Origin: Bacteroidota bacterium
Lineage (GTDB): Bacteria > Bacteroidota > UBA10030 > UBA6906
Direction of reading: 5' to 3'
Assembly: GCA_016844425.1 (NCBI GenBank)
Contig: JAERML010000003.1
Location: 1-19,761, forward strand
DNA length: 19,761 nt
Shown: positions 1-9,300 of the stretch, piece after piece
Position numbering within the stretch: position 1 is the first letter of the stretch
Layout: each line of letters opens with the position of its first letter
Notes under the pieces: generated by a model
The model's database searches: none
What the model was told of the DNA's origin: nothing
The model's input: only the letters and a program-made list of their open reading frames with translations
Program-made: the position numbers and the translations under genes

Positions 1-1
1 C

Positions 2-1669
2 ATTGAGCAGGTAAGGACGATCGCTCGCACCTATCAAGGTTTGCCTCCAGCCTGTCAGGCTCAACTGGTTGCTTCACTTTCGAATCACCGTGATGCCGAG
101 CTCCAAAAAATTGTGACTTCTGCGGCCTCATCGAAAGACCAACGTGTCCGATCTGCAGCTCTCAGAAGCCTGGGAAACATGGGCGATGCGACCGTTGTAC
201 CGCTTTTGGCTCGTGCGGCAGCATCATCCAAAGGCGCAGAACAAAACGACGCGAGAAATAGTCTCAATGAACTTAACGCTCAGGGCACCGAGGAAGCGCT
301 GCTTCAGCTGATAAAAGCAGGTGACAGCAAAGTAAAAGTGGAAGTGATCAAAAGTATGGGGGAGCGAAAGATGAGTTCCGCCATACCTGCGCTGTTGAAA
401 ACATCCAAAGATCCTGCTGTCGCGGTTCGTCTGGAATCGGCGAAAGTACTGAAGGTGCTTGGAACTGCTGATGAAATCCCCGCCATGATGGAATTTCTCA
501 CCCTGGCGAAGGATGACGCCGAGCGGCGTGAGTTTGAATTGGCCCTGGTTGCCATAGCAAAACGAATTCCTGCTCCTGCACTGGAGGATGAAGCGATTCT
601 GGCAGCTTATCCTTCGATAAAGAAACAAGCGGTTATCATTTCCTTTGTGAATGTTCTTGGAAAAATTGGAGCCCCCGCATCATTACCGGTTCTCCGCACG
701 GCACTGAATCATAGGAATGGTGAAATCCGTCTCTCCGCCATCCGTGCACTTTCTGAATGGCCGAGTTCAGAACCGTATACCGATCTATGGAAGATAGCCA
801 CGACTGCAAAAGTGATCACAGAAAACACATTGGCACTTCGGGGAGCAGTTCGACTCATTGGGCTCGATACCAAACAATCGGCCAATGATGCGACCAGGAA
901 ATATCAGGAAGCCATGAAGATCGCTCCCAATAAAGAGGAGCTCAAATTGTTGCTTTCAGCAGTGGGAGAGGCTCGATCGCTTGAGGCATTTCAATTGGCT
1001 TCAGGCTACCTGAACGACGAACTGCTGCAAAAGGAAGCGGAAGCAGCCGTTGTGAATATCGCAGAGAGGATTGCCGGAACCGCAGGCCCTGCCATTACCG
1101 CAGATGTCAAGAAAATTGCACAAAGCTCCAAGAATGATGCACTCGTCCGACGGGCTCGTGGAGTTGTCGGAATTATTGAGCGCCTCGAGGACTATATCAC
1201 CTCCTGGGAAATTACAGGTCCTTACATAAAGGAAAATGCAAATCTCTTCGCGGAAGCGTTCGCACCGGAAAGGGCAGATGCTTCATCAGTGCAGTGGATA
1301 CCATTCCAGAGTATGACCGACCCGAACCGGCTGTGGCGGCTTGAGTTTGATAAAATCATCGGAGGCGAATTGAAGGTGGTCTATGTCCGAACCAATGTCT
1401 GGTCTCCAAAAGAATGCAAAGCACAATTGGAAGTCGGGAGCGATGATGGACTCAAAGTGTGGCTCAACGGTGAACTTATCCACGCCAAAGAAGCTGCAAG
1501 GGCGGTAACACCGGGAGAAGACGTTGTTCCGGCCGTACTCAAACAAGGTTGGAACTCCCTGATGATGAAAATTAGTAACGGTGGTGGCGATTGGGGTGCT
1601 TGCGCTCGTTTTCGCACACCCGAGGGGGGAAAACCGGAAGGGCTGCGAATTTCAGTCAACAAAAATTGA
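2..1669 (+). CDS. HEAT-repeat protein with C-terminal beta-sandwich (sugar-binding-like) domain, 5' partial
   Basis: The reading frame is open from the first bases of the window, so the gene starts upstream; the first start-like codon inside, TTG at 41, is not the true start. The visible 555 residues are mostly helical HEAT-like repeats (about residues 15-385) with recurring 'IRLSAIRALSEWP' and 'LALRGAVRLI' type units. From about residue 398 ('SWEITGPY') the protein turns into a beta-rich domain with 'GSDDGLKVWLNG' and 'LKQGWNSLMMKI', the pattern of galactose-binding/PA14-like modules found beside DUF1080 proteins. The HEAT part is paralogous to that of the 6331-9693 gene, which carries two DUF1080 domains instead of this module. 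The DUF1080 lipoprotein gene follows after 18 bases. I infer an exported scaffold or substrate-presenting partner of the keto-sugar enzymes. The signal sequence, if any, is outside the window. No catalytic residues are recognised. Confidence 0.85.
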   Translation: MEQVRTIARTYQGLPPACQAQLVASLSNHRDAELQKIVTSAASSKDQRVRSAALRSLGNMGDATVVPLLARAAASSKGAEQNDARNSLNELNAQGTEEALLQLIKAGDSKVKVEVIKSMGERKMSSAIPALLKTSKDPAVAVRLESAKVLKVLGTADEIPAMMEFLTLAKDDAERREFELALVAIAKRIPAPALEDEAILAAYPSIKKQAVIISFVNVLGKIGAPASLPVLRTALNHRNGEIRLSAIRALSEWPSSEPYTDLWKIATTAKVITENTLALRGAVRLIGLDTKQSANDATRKYQEAMKIAPNKEELKLLLSAVGEARSLEAFQLASGYLNDELLQKEAEAAVVNIAERIAGTAGPAITADVKKIAQSSKNDALVRRARGVVGIIERLEDYITSWEITGPYIKENANLFAEAFAPERADASSVQWIPFQSMTDPNRLWRLEFDKIIGGELKVVYVRTNVWSPKECKAQLEVGSDDGLKVWLNGELIHAKEAARAVTPGEDVVPAVLKQGWNSLMMKISNGGGDWGACARFRTPEGGKPEGLRISVNKN

Positions 1670-1672
1670 ATG

Positions 1673-1680
1673 AGGAAGGG
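1673..1680 (+). promoter_or_regulatory. Ribosome binding site deciding the start of the DUF1080 lipoprotein
   Basis: AGGAAGGG lies seven bases before the ATG at 1688. It sits inside the six extra codons that would be translated if the ATG at 1670 were used. It therefore supports 1688, where a standard lipoprotein signal begins, over 1670. Confidence 0.6.
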
Positions 1681-1687
1681 TGTCGCA

Positions 1688-2740
1688 ATGAAGAAGAACA
1701 CTGTTCTTATGCTCCTGGCGATTCTTTCAAGCACATTGATGATCACATCGTGTTCTCCAACAACATCCACCATGAAAGGTGAGACGAGCGCGCTGGATCC
1801 TGTGATGGGAGATTATCAGGGATATGTGGTGTCCAATGAGGGGGCAGTGTCTCCACTGGCGGTGCAGGTAATTGTCCTTGGTGGGAAAAATTATGGTTTC
1901 ACGATTCAACAGTATTTTGATCAAAAAGGAGATTTATCCTTTCCGATCTCGGTTGAGGCCCAACTGGAAAATGGGAAGTTTATTCCCACAACTGCAGGGT
2001 CTTCCTCTCTCAATCTGGCATCTTTTCAGGTGACGTATTCTGATGGTGTCGTTTCCGGTCGATCGCGAATGAAGGAGGCACAACTATTTGAACTGAAGCA
2101 TGTGGTGCGGCTCCCTCCAACTCTTGGAGCCAAACCGCCAACCGGTGCGGTGATTCTTTTTGATGGAACTACTCTGGATGGTTGGGAACGGCGCGATGTG
2201 AAACAGAAGGGAACACCTGTCGGCTGGAAAGTCCAGGACCGCATTGCAGAAGTGACGCCGGGTACAGGTGACATTGTATCGAAACAGAAGTTTTCTGATT
2301 TCCAGCTGCATCTAGAATTCCGGTTACCCGTCATGCCGGAAGCGACAGGGCAAGGCAGGGCGAATAGCGGCGTTTACCTGCAGGGAAGATATGAAGTCCA
2401 GGTCCTCGACAGTTATGGCCTCAAAGGAGAGGACAATGAGTGCGGCGGAATCTATAAGGTTGCCCGGCCGCGTGTTAACATGTGTGCGCCTCCGGGTCAG
2501 TGGCAAACTTATGATATCACGTTCCGCGCGCCCAGGTTCGATCAGGCAGGGAAGAAAACCAAAGATGCAGAACTGACAGTTCTGCATAACGGTGTGCTGA
2601 TACATGAAAACCTTGCAGTGCCTGGACCGACCGGCGGCGCTCTCGATGAAGATGTCACATTAGCCGGCGGACTCCTGTTGCAGGATCATGGAAACCTGGT
2701 GCAGTACAGAAATATCTGGTTGATGGAATTGAAACAATAG
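1688..2740 (+). CDS. DUF1080 lipoprotein (3-keto-disaccharide hydrolase family)
   Basis: This is a 350-residue lipoprotein. The start at ATG 1688 gives a typical signal (MKKNTVLMLLAILSS) ending in the lipobox ITSC. A beta-rich N-terminal segment (about residues 35-145, with 'MGDYQGYVV') precedes a DUF1080 domain (Pfam PF06439, 3-keto-disaccharide hydrolase) at about 150-350. Visible family signatures are 'ILFDGTTLDGWERR', 'NSGVYLQGRYEVQVLDSYG', 'CGGIYKVARP', 'GQWQTYDITFRAP' and the terminal 'QYRNIWLMEL'. Family members cleave or otherwise act on glycosides whose sugar has been oxidised at C3, work that Gfo/Idh/MocA dehydrogenases prepare; one such gene follows after 13 bases. Lipidation places the enzyme in the periplasm or on the cell surface. 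The exact substrate cannot be read from the sequence. The ATG at 1670 is an alternative start but would spoil the signal peptide. Confidence 0.88.
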   Translation: MKKNTVLMLLAILSSTLMITSCSPTTSTMKGETSALDPVMGDYQGYVVSNEGAVSPLAVQVIVLGGKNYGFTIQQYFDQKGDLSFPISVEAQLENGKFIPTTAGSSSLNLASFQVTYSDGVVSGRSRMKEAQLFELKHVVRLPPTLGAKPPTGAVILFDGTTLDGWERRDVKQKGTPVGWKVQDRIAEVTPGTGDIVSKQKFSDFQLHLEFRLPVMPEATGQGRANSGVYLQGRYEVQVLDSYGLKGEDNECGGIYKVARPRVNMCAPPGQWQTYDITFRAPRFDQAGKKTKDAELTVLHNGVLIHENLAVPGPTGGALDEDVTLAGGLLLQDHGNLVQYRNIWLMELKQ

Positions 2741-2753
2741 CGGGAACAATACA

Positions 2754-3806
2754 TTGGAGAATGTGCGTGTTGTTGTGGTAGGGTGCGGGAACATGGGTTC
2801 TTCCCACGCTCGTGCGTATACCCAGCTTCAGGGCTTTGATCTGGTGGGACTTCTCGATCGGTCAAAAGAGAGAGCTCAAAAACTCTCGACGGAACTCGGG
2901 AATGTACCACTCTATTCGTCACTGAAAGAGGCAGTTGCATCCAGCCGAGCAGACGCCGTTGCGATATGCACTTACCCGGAGACTCATTACGAATTGACTC
3001 TCCAATCTCTTCTGGCGGGACTGCATGTGTTTGTTGAGAAACCGATAGCAGGTACAGTTCGCGAAGCGGAAGAAATAGCGCTCCTGGCGGAGGAAAAGAA
3101 GAACAAAGTAGTCGTCGGCTATATCCTGCGACACCATCCTGCATGGCAACGGTTTGTCGAGGAGGCGCGACAGCTAGGTGCTCCTCTTGTGATGCGAATG
3201 AATCTTAACCAACAAAGCAGCGGCAGCGAATGGGAAGTCCACAAGAGTCTCATGCGATCAATGTCGCCGATTGTGGATTGCGGAGTTCATTACGTCGATA
3301 TCATGTGCCAGATGACACGTTCGAAACCGCTCCGTGTTCAGGCAATTGGAGCTCGCCTCAGCGACGAAATCGATAAAGCCATGTATAACTACGGTCAGCT
3401 GCAGCTCGTGTTTGAAAATGGTTCTGTAGGATGGTACGAAGCGGGGTGGGGTCCGATGATGAGCGAAGTTGCGTACTTCGTGAAAGATGTCATTGGTCCA
3501 CTGGGATGCATCAGTATGGCAGAGCCGCAGGCAGCGAAGGAGGGGGGATCGGCCGATATCGATTCCCATACCAAAACCAGCAGGCTCATCAAACATGATG
3601 CAGCATCCGGAAAGAACATTGTTATCGATTGCAGCGACGAACCAAATCACCAGGAATTATGTAACCGGGAGCAGGCGTATTTTCTCCGGTCGATCCGGCA
3701 CAATCTCGACCTCCGTGAACATCTTGCCGACGCTGTCAACAGCCTGCGCATTGTACTGGCAGCCGACGAGTCGGTGAAGACAGGGAACATCATCCATCTT
3801 CCTTAG
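2754..3806 (+). CDS. Cytoplasmic Gfo/Idh/MocA family oxidoreductase
   Basis: This 350-residue NAD(P)-dependent sugar oxidoreductase has an N-terminal Rossmann fold with the dinucleotide motif G10-C-G12-N-M-G15. The hallmark E95-K96-P97 motif follows at the end of the nucleotide domain. The C-terminal alpha/beta domain contains 'DCGVHYVDIM' with D175, H179 and D182, the position of the usual catalytic His/Asp set. There is no signal peptide, unlike the other two members in this operon, so it acts in the cytoplasm. It may reduce or oxidise an imported keto sugar, since the MFS transporter gene follows after 11 bases. The start is TTG at 2754 with only a weak ribosome site; GTG at 2763 is the in-frame alternative, and the ATG at 2761 is out of frame. 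The substrate is unknown. Family assignment is firm. Confidence 0.88.
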   Translation: MENVRVVVVGCGNMGSSHARAYTQLQGFDLVGLLDRSKERAQKLSTELGNVPLYSSLKEAVASSRADAVAICTYPETHYELTLQSLLAGLHVFVEKPIAGTVREAEEIALLAEEKKNKVVVGYILRHHPAWQRFVEEARQLGAPLVMRMNLNQQSSGSEWEVHKSLMRSMSPIVDCGVHYVDIMCQMTRSKPLRVQAIGARLSDEIDKAMYNYGQLQLVFENGSVGWYEAGWGPMMSEVAYFVKDVIGPLGCISMAEPQAAKEGGSADIDSHTKTSRLIKHDAASGKNIVIDCSDEPNHQELCNREQAYFLRSIRHNLDLREHLADAVNSLRIVLAADESVKTGNIIHLP

Positions 3807-3817
3807 CAAGGGGCAGT

Positions 3818-5047
3818 ATGAAAAAATCGATTTACTTCCAACTCAGCGGTATGATGTTCTTGGAATTTTTCATCTGGGGTGCGTGGTATGTGACTGTGGG
3901 TAATTATATGGGACGCATCGGTATGACTGATGTCATCTACTGGGCCTATACGGTGGGGCCGATCGGCGCAATAATTTCTCCCTTCTTTCTCGGAATGGTT
4001 GCAGACCGGTTCTTCTCAACAGAGAAAGTGCTCGGTATGCTCCATATCATTGGTGGTGTGGCCATGTTTCTGGCACCGCTGGCAGCAGAAGCAGGGGCCG
4101 CCGGCTGGTTCATCTTTCTCTTATTGCTGCACATGATCTGTTACATGCCGACCATCGGATTGGCGAACGCACTTGCCTTCCATCATATGACCGAACAGGA
4201 AAAATATTTCCCCATCATCCGCGTCTTCGGAACTGTTGGCTGGATTGTTGCCGGTATTCTCGTGAGCGCAGTTCTGGGTGCAGATGAAACGGGATTGCCG
4301 CTCCGGATCGCAGGCACTGCGGGTGTGGTCATGGGATTGTATGCGTATACACTTCCACATACGCCCCCTTCGGCAAAGGAAAAGGTCACCTTCCGTGAAA
4401 TCATGGGTCTGGATGCATTGGCACAACTGAAGAGTCCTTCTTTCGTCGTCTTTATCATCAGCTCGTTTCTCATCTGCATTCCTCTTTCCACCTACTACGC
4501 TTATGCACCGGTGTTTGTAAATTTCAACGGAATTCTCAATCCCGGCTTCAAGATGTCCTTCGGCCAGATGTCGGAAACGTTGTTTATCATTCTCCTCCCC
4601 CTCTTCTTCCGTTTCATGCGCATCAAATGGATCTTACTTGTCGGCATGCTGGCATGGGTTCTTCGCTATGTGCTCTTTTCTCTCGCTGCGCCCTCGGGTA
4701 TCTTCTGGATGATTATGGGTGGAATCATTCTTCACGGTATCTGCTACGACTTCTTCTTTGTGGCGGGCCAGATCTATGTCGATAAGAGCTCGACGCGCCA
4801 GATTCGCGGGCAGGCTCAGGGTTTCCTGGTCCTGATGACCTATGGAGCCGGAATGTTGATCGGTGCACAGATTTCAGGATGGCTGCATAATGGCATTGTT
4901 ACATCGACAGGACCCGATGCTGCGGCGCAATGGCAAACATTTTGGGCAATTCCTGCTGCCTTTGGTGCCATCATTATGATCGTTTTTAGCGTGTTTTTCA
5001 AGAACAGCAGTTCTTCCGTACCTGAAAACGGAACACAAACCGCCTAG
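3818..5047 (+). CDS. MFS sugar/nucleoside permease, NupG-like (nucleoside:H+ symporter family)
   Basis: This 409-residue polytopic membrane protein has about twelve hydrophobic segments and the family-typical opening 'LSGMMFLEFFIWGAWYVT', known from the Nuc_H_symport family (NupG, XapB). Other family-like patches are 'GPIGAIISPFFLGMVADRFF' at the first half and 'ILHGICYDFFFVAGQIYVD' in the second half. It should sit in the inner membrane and import a small polar solute with protons. The family is named after nucleosides, but homologues are common in carbohydrate clusters of Bacteroidota and Planctomycetota. Here it lies between two Gfo/Idh/MocA genes, so I infer a sugar or keto-sugar product as substrate rather than a nucleoside. 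AAGGGG at 3808-3813 is a good ribosome site for the ATG at 3818. The length is normal for the family and no break is seen. Confidence 0.85.
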   Translation: MKKSIYFQLSGMMFLEFFIWGAWYVTVGNYMGRIGMTDVIYWAYTVGPIGAIISPFFLGMVADRFFSTEKVLGMLHIIGGVAMFLAPLAAEAGAAGWFIFLLLLHMICYMPTIGLANALAFHHMTEQEKYFPIIRVFGTVGWIVAGILVSAVLGADETGLPLRIAGTAGVVMGLYAYTLPHTPPSAKEKVTFREIMGLDALAQLKSPSFVVFIISSFLICIPLSTYYAYAPVFVNFNGILNPGFKMSFGQMSETLFIILLPLFFRFMRIKWILLVGMLAWVLRYVLFSLAAPSGIFWMIMGGIILHGICYDFFFVAGQIYVDKSSTRQIRGQAQGFLVLMTYGAGMLIGAQISGWLHNGIVTSTGPDAAAQWQTFWAIPAAFGAIIMIVFSVFFKNSSSSVPENGTQTA

Positions 5048-5054
5048 GAAACCT

Positions 5055-6314
5055 ATGGAACTCACCCGACGAAGGTTTATTCAATCGGCTCTTGCACTCG
5101 GAGCATTCACGATCGTACCGCGGCGCGTCCTTGGAGGTAATGGCTACACCCCGCCAAGCGACGAGCTGACGAAAGCAGTGGTCGGTGTCGGAGGTATGGG
5201 ACACTGGCACCTGCGAAATACCGGAGCGCGTCTCCTTGCTGTGTGTGATGTTGATGAAGATCATCTCAAAGAAGGAATGGAAATCGGCGGACCCGGAGTC
5301 AAAGGGTATAAGGATTTCAGGGAAGTGCTGGAGCGAAAGGACATCGACATTATTCATATCGCCACACCCCCGCATTGGCATGGCCTTATTGCCATCGCGG
5401 CTGCAAAGGCAGGGAAGGATATCTGGTGTGAGAAACCGATGACCCGAACGATTATCGAGGGTGAAAAGCTGGTCGAAGCTGTGAACACCTACGGAACAAT
5501 GTTTCGCATTAATACATGGTGGCGATTTACATCGGATCATTTCTATGGCAGCGGTGCATCAGCCCGTGAATTCCGTCGCGTGGTCAACAGCGGATTGCTC
5601 GGATGGCCGCTGACGGTCACGATCGCAGCACAGACTGGATTCGATTGGAAGTTCTACTGGAGCGGAAAAACAGGTCTCACTCCGCAATGGATTCCCCCGC
5701 AATTGGATTACGATTTCTGGCTCGGTCCTGCACCCTATAAACCGTATCATCCCCATCGAGTCCATGCAAATTTTCGCGGCTATTGGGATTATGATGGAGG
5801 AGGACTGGGAGATATGGGACAACATTACCTCGATGGCACACAATACCTCATGGGAAAGGATGAAGAGAGTCCGGTTGAAATTGAAGTCGACTCTGCACCC
5901 CAGCATCCGGAAGCTGCAGGATCGTTCCGGAACATTGTCATCAAGTATGCGGATCGTTGCCGGATCGTTCTTGAAGCTGATCCGGATAAGAAAGATATTC
6001 CCTTCATCGAGGGTCCTAATGGAAAATTATTCAAGGGGTTTCGATGCACGATTCCACATTTCAAAGAAAAGCTGGCAGCAACTCCGGAGCCCGAGCCGCT
6101 AATCACAGACTTTGCCACCTCGGTTCGAACACGAAAGAGATTTGCGCTGAATGAGCTTAATGGACATCGGTCAGCAACGCTCGTCAACCTGGCAAAAATT
6201 GCCTGGCAGCTGAATCGAAACATCACATTTGATCCGGTCACCCAGCGATGCAAGGATGATGAGGCTGCAAATAGACTCATCGATCCACCCATGCGTGCAC
6301 CGTGGCATTTATAA
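5055..6314 (+). CDS. Tat-exported Gfo/Idh/MocA family oxidoreductase
   Basis: This 419-residue protein starts with a twin-arginine signal, 'TRRRFIQSALALGAF', ending near 'RRVLGG', so it is exported folded with its nucleotide cofactor bound. The Rossmann motif 'VGVGGMGHWH' follows. E126-K127-P128 is the family motif, and 'GLGDMGQHYLD' (D253, H257, D260) is the expected catalytic region. The C-terminal domain is rich in Trp and Tyr ('YWDYDGGGLGDMG'), suggesting a sugar-binding cleft. In Zymomonas glucose-fructose oxidoreductase, the classic exported member, NADP stays bound and is recycled by a second sugar. Here the neighbours suggest a glycoside 3-dehydrogenase role feeding the DUF1080 proteins, which is inference. 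AGGAAA at 5046-5051 overlaps the previous stop codon and precedes the ATG closely. The gap to the upstream gene is seven bases. Confidence 0.88.
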   Translation: MELTRRRFIQSALALGAFTIVPRRVLGGNGYTPPSDELTKAVVGVGGMGHWHLRNTGARLLAVCDVDEDHLKEGMEIGGPGVKGYKDFREVLERKDIDIIHIATPPHWHGLIAIAAAKAGKDIWCEKPMTRTIIEGEKLVEAVNTYGTMFRINTWWRFTSDHFYGSGASAREFRRVVNSGLLGWPLTVTIAAQTGFDWKFYWSGKTGLTPQWIPPQLDYDFWLGPAPYKPYHPHRVHANFRGYWDYDGGGLGDMGQHYLDGTQYLMGKDEESPVEIEVDSAPQHPEAAGSFRNIVIKYADRCRIVLEADPDKKDIPFIEGPNGKLFKGFRCTIPHFKEKLAATPEPEPLITDFATSVRTRKRFALNELNGHRSATLVNLAKIAWQLNRNITFDPVTQRCKDDEAANRLIDPPMRAPWHL

Positions 6315-6321
6315 AGGAGAG
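6313..6321 (+). promoter_or_regulatory. Ribosome binding site deciding the start of the HEAT/DUF1080 fusion
   Basis: AAAGGAGAG overlaps the stop codon of the upstream gene and precedes the ATG at 6331, where a clean lipoprotein signal starts. The same frame is open back to 6229 inside the preceding gene, but the upstream start-like codons have no such site and would bury the signal peptide. Confidence 0.65.
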
Positions 6322-6330
6322 ACCCAAACT

Positions 6331-9300
6331 ATGAAGAAATGTACCGTGCTTACTGCTCTCCTGTTGATCTCCTGGCTCCTGTCTGGTTGTTCTTCACCGA
6401 GACCCGTCGAGAAGGCGGTGGTTTCTCACCCTTTCACACTCGATCAACTCTTGGCTCGGATGCCGGCCCGGGACACCGTAGAGGCGCGTTGGATGTTTTC
6501 ATCCATTCTTCACATGGGACAACGTGCCGTCCAGGAAGTCTGTCAAAAGCTCGAAGCTGGTGGAACGGATCGTAATGCACAAGCAGAATTTGCTTTACAG
6601 GGTCTGGCGACATACGTCATCCGACAGGGGGGTGAGGCTGATCGTCTCGTCTTTGTATCGGGTGTCAAGAAAGCCCTGGACGCTCAGCTCCCCGTTCAAC
6701 ACACAGCGTTTCTTCTGGCCCGATTGCAGGTGGCTGGAAAAGGTGAATCGATAGAGAGTATCTCACGGTTTCTTGCTAATGAACAACTCTGTGGACCAGC
6801 CGCGCAGGCCATGATGGCAATTCGGGAAGGAGCAGAGGCACCGATGCTGGCGGCGCTCCCAGGAGCAGGGAGCAATTGCCGTATCACTCTGATGAAAAGT
6901 CTCGGCGAGTTGCGTAGTCGCGCCGCGGTCGAGGCTTTATTGAAAGAAGCCGGTTTGAACGATCCTGCCATTCGTCCTACCGCTCTCTTCGCATTGGCAA
7001 ATATTGGAGATATCAGGGCGGAAGAAATGCTCACCAGGGCCGCTGAAAGCGTTCAAACAACAGAAAAAAACGAGTTCACGGGGAACCTTCTCCTCTTTGC
7101 CCGGAGACAGTTGGAAGCAGGGAAGAGTGCAAAGGCGCTGGATCTTTGCAGGAGCCTGCTCGTGCAGCGAGCCTCCAAGACCGAGAATCATTTTCGAGCA
7201 GCCGCGCTTGAGCTCTCAGCGCAAATCAAGGGACCCGATATTCTTGATGATCTCCTTCAAGCGATGGCCGATTCCAGTAAAGAGTTCCGAGTCGCAGCGC
7301 TCCGATTGGCACTTCGTATCCCGGGCGAGTCAGTGACAGGCAAATGGGTGGCGATGGCAGGGTCAGCCCGTCATATGGTCCGGAGTGAGATCTTCGATAT
7401 GCTGGGTCAGCGCGGAGATCAAAGTGCTTACTCTGTTCTCACCGAATCGATCAATGATGATAGCGGTCTGGTCCGTCGTTCTGCGATCGAAGCGGCCTTT
7501 CAATTGAAAGGGGTCGAATCCCTTCGTTCAATTCTGAATGTACTTCAAGTACGAAAAGATTCAGCCGATCTTGCGACGGTGAAAAAGGTGTTGGAACAGT
7601 TGCCGCCGACGCAGGTCATTCCGCCTGTAATTGAGGCTCTTCCTCGTTTCACGCCCCAGGCTGTGGCCATGCTCACAGAACTTCTCAGGAAATACGGTTC
7701 GCTCGTTCCGCTTGAACCCATCCTCAGCCTGACAAAAAAGGAATCATCGTCTATCAGGCTTGCCGCTCTTAAAGCATCGGGAGCTATTGCCACGGAAATC
7801 GATCAAGAGCGGTTATTGTCAGCTATGCTCGGTTTGAAGGAAGAGTCCGAACGATCAGCAGCGCAGAAGAGTCTTGTAACTCTCTGTTCACGAATCGTTG
7901 ATCCAGAGAAACGAGCAGATAAAGTATTAGACTTCTATCAATCGGCATCTCCGGAGAATCGTCTCATCCTGCTCCGGACACTCGGCCGCATCGGCGGAAC
8001 CAAGGCACTCTCCGTTGTCATGGAAAGCATCAGAAGTAAAGATGCCGATGTGCGGGATGCCGCAATCCGGGCTCTCGCTGACTGGCCGACCATCCAGGCA
8101 TACGATTCTCTTCTGGTTATCGCCCGAAGCAAGGAGAAACTGAATCTTCGTGTTCTGGCTTTACGCGGTTGCGTGCGTGTCGTTGAGAGTGCGACCATTT
8201 CACCTCAAGCCGCTGTCCGATATCATGAAGAAACACTTGCTGCCGCGGAACGCGTCGATGAGAAGCGGCTGGTTCTTGGTGCTCTCGGGAACTTACGGTG
8301 CAAAGAGGCTTTGAAACTCGTTATTCCATTCATCAAAGACGACTCTCTTGGTTTGGATGCATCCGTTGCTGCAGGAAAGATTTCTTCCGGTAAGAGTGAA
8401 AAGAGCGATGAATTGGGTTCTTCACTTGTAGCCCGTGCTTTCATTGAATCGGAAGTACCCCGGCAATTCCGGAACCAGGTGATGCGTAGCTTCGATGCAA
8501 CTGCTGGGATGAATGCCCCACCTGAAGGATTCAAAGCGTTATTTAGTGGAAAAGATCTCAAAGGGTGGAAAGGACTCGTTGCTGATCCGATTGAACGAGC
8601 AAAGATGGAGAGCGCCCAGCTAGCTGCTGCACAAGTTCGGGCAGATTCATCCATGCGGGCCCACTGGTCGGTTGCCGACGGTACTCTCGTTTTCGATGGA
8701 AAAGGTGAGAGCCTGTGCACGGTCAATGACTACGAGGACTTTGAGCTTCTGGTCGATTGGAAAATAGATAAGGAAGGGGATAGTGGAATATATCTCCGCG
8801 GATCGCCGCAGGTGCAGATTTGGGACCCCGCTCAATGGCCGGTGGGATCCGGAGGTCTCTATAATAATCAAAAGAATCCCAGCAAACCGTTGCAACGAGC
8901 CGACAATCCCATCGGGGAGTGGAACACCTTCCGCATACGCATGATCGGCGAGCGGGTGTGGGTATATCTCAACGATGTTATGATTGCCGATAGCGTCGTG
9001 CTGGAAAATTACTGGGATCGGAAGATTCCGATTTTCCCAAGGGGACAAATTGAACTTCAATCACATAATGCTCCGCTCTACTTCCGGAATATTTTCATCC
9101 GCGAGATTCCCCGGAACAAAACATACTTCAGCGGTTCGCTCCTTAATGGCAGCGATCTGGCAGGCTGGAAAGTGATCAATGGAAAAGAAGGGAACTGGAG
9201 TGTGGAGGATGGAATTCTCTTCACCACGGGTGAAGGCGGCGGCTGGCTTTCAACGGAGCGGGAATATGATAACTTCCAGCTTGATCTCGATTTCCGATTG

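Noticed and set aside
3818..5047. Assignment of the MFS protein as a true nucleoside transporter (nupG)
   Set aside because: The family resemblance is good, but the neighbours are all sugar enzymes with no nucleoside metabolism, so the gene symbol is not justified.
6229..6330. N-terminal extension of the HEAT/DUF1080 fusion into the upstream gene
   Set aside because: It would bury the lipoprotein signal that starts at 6331, and the strong ribosome site lies just before 6331.
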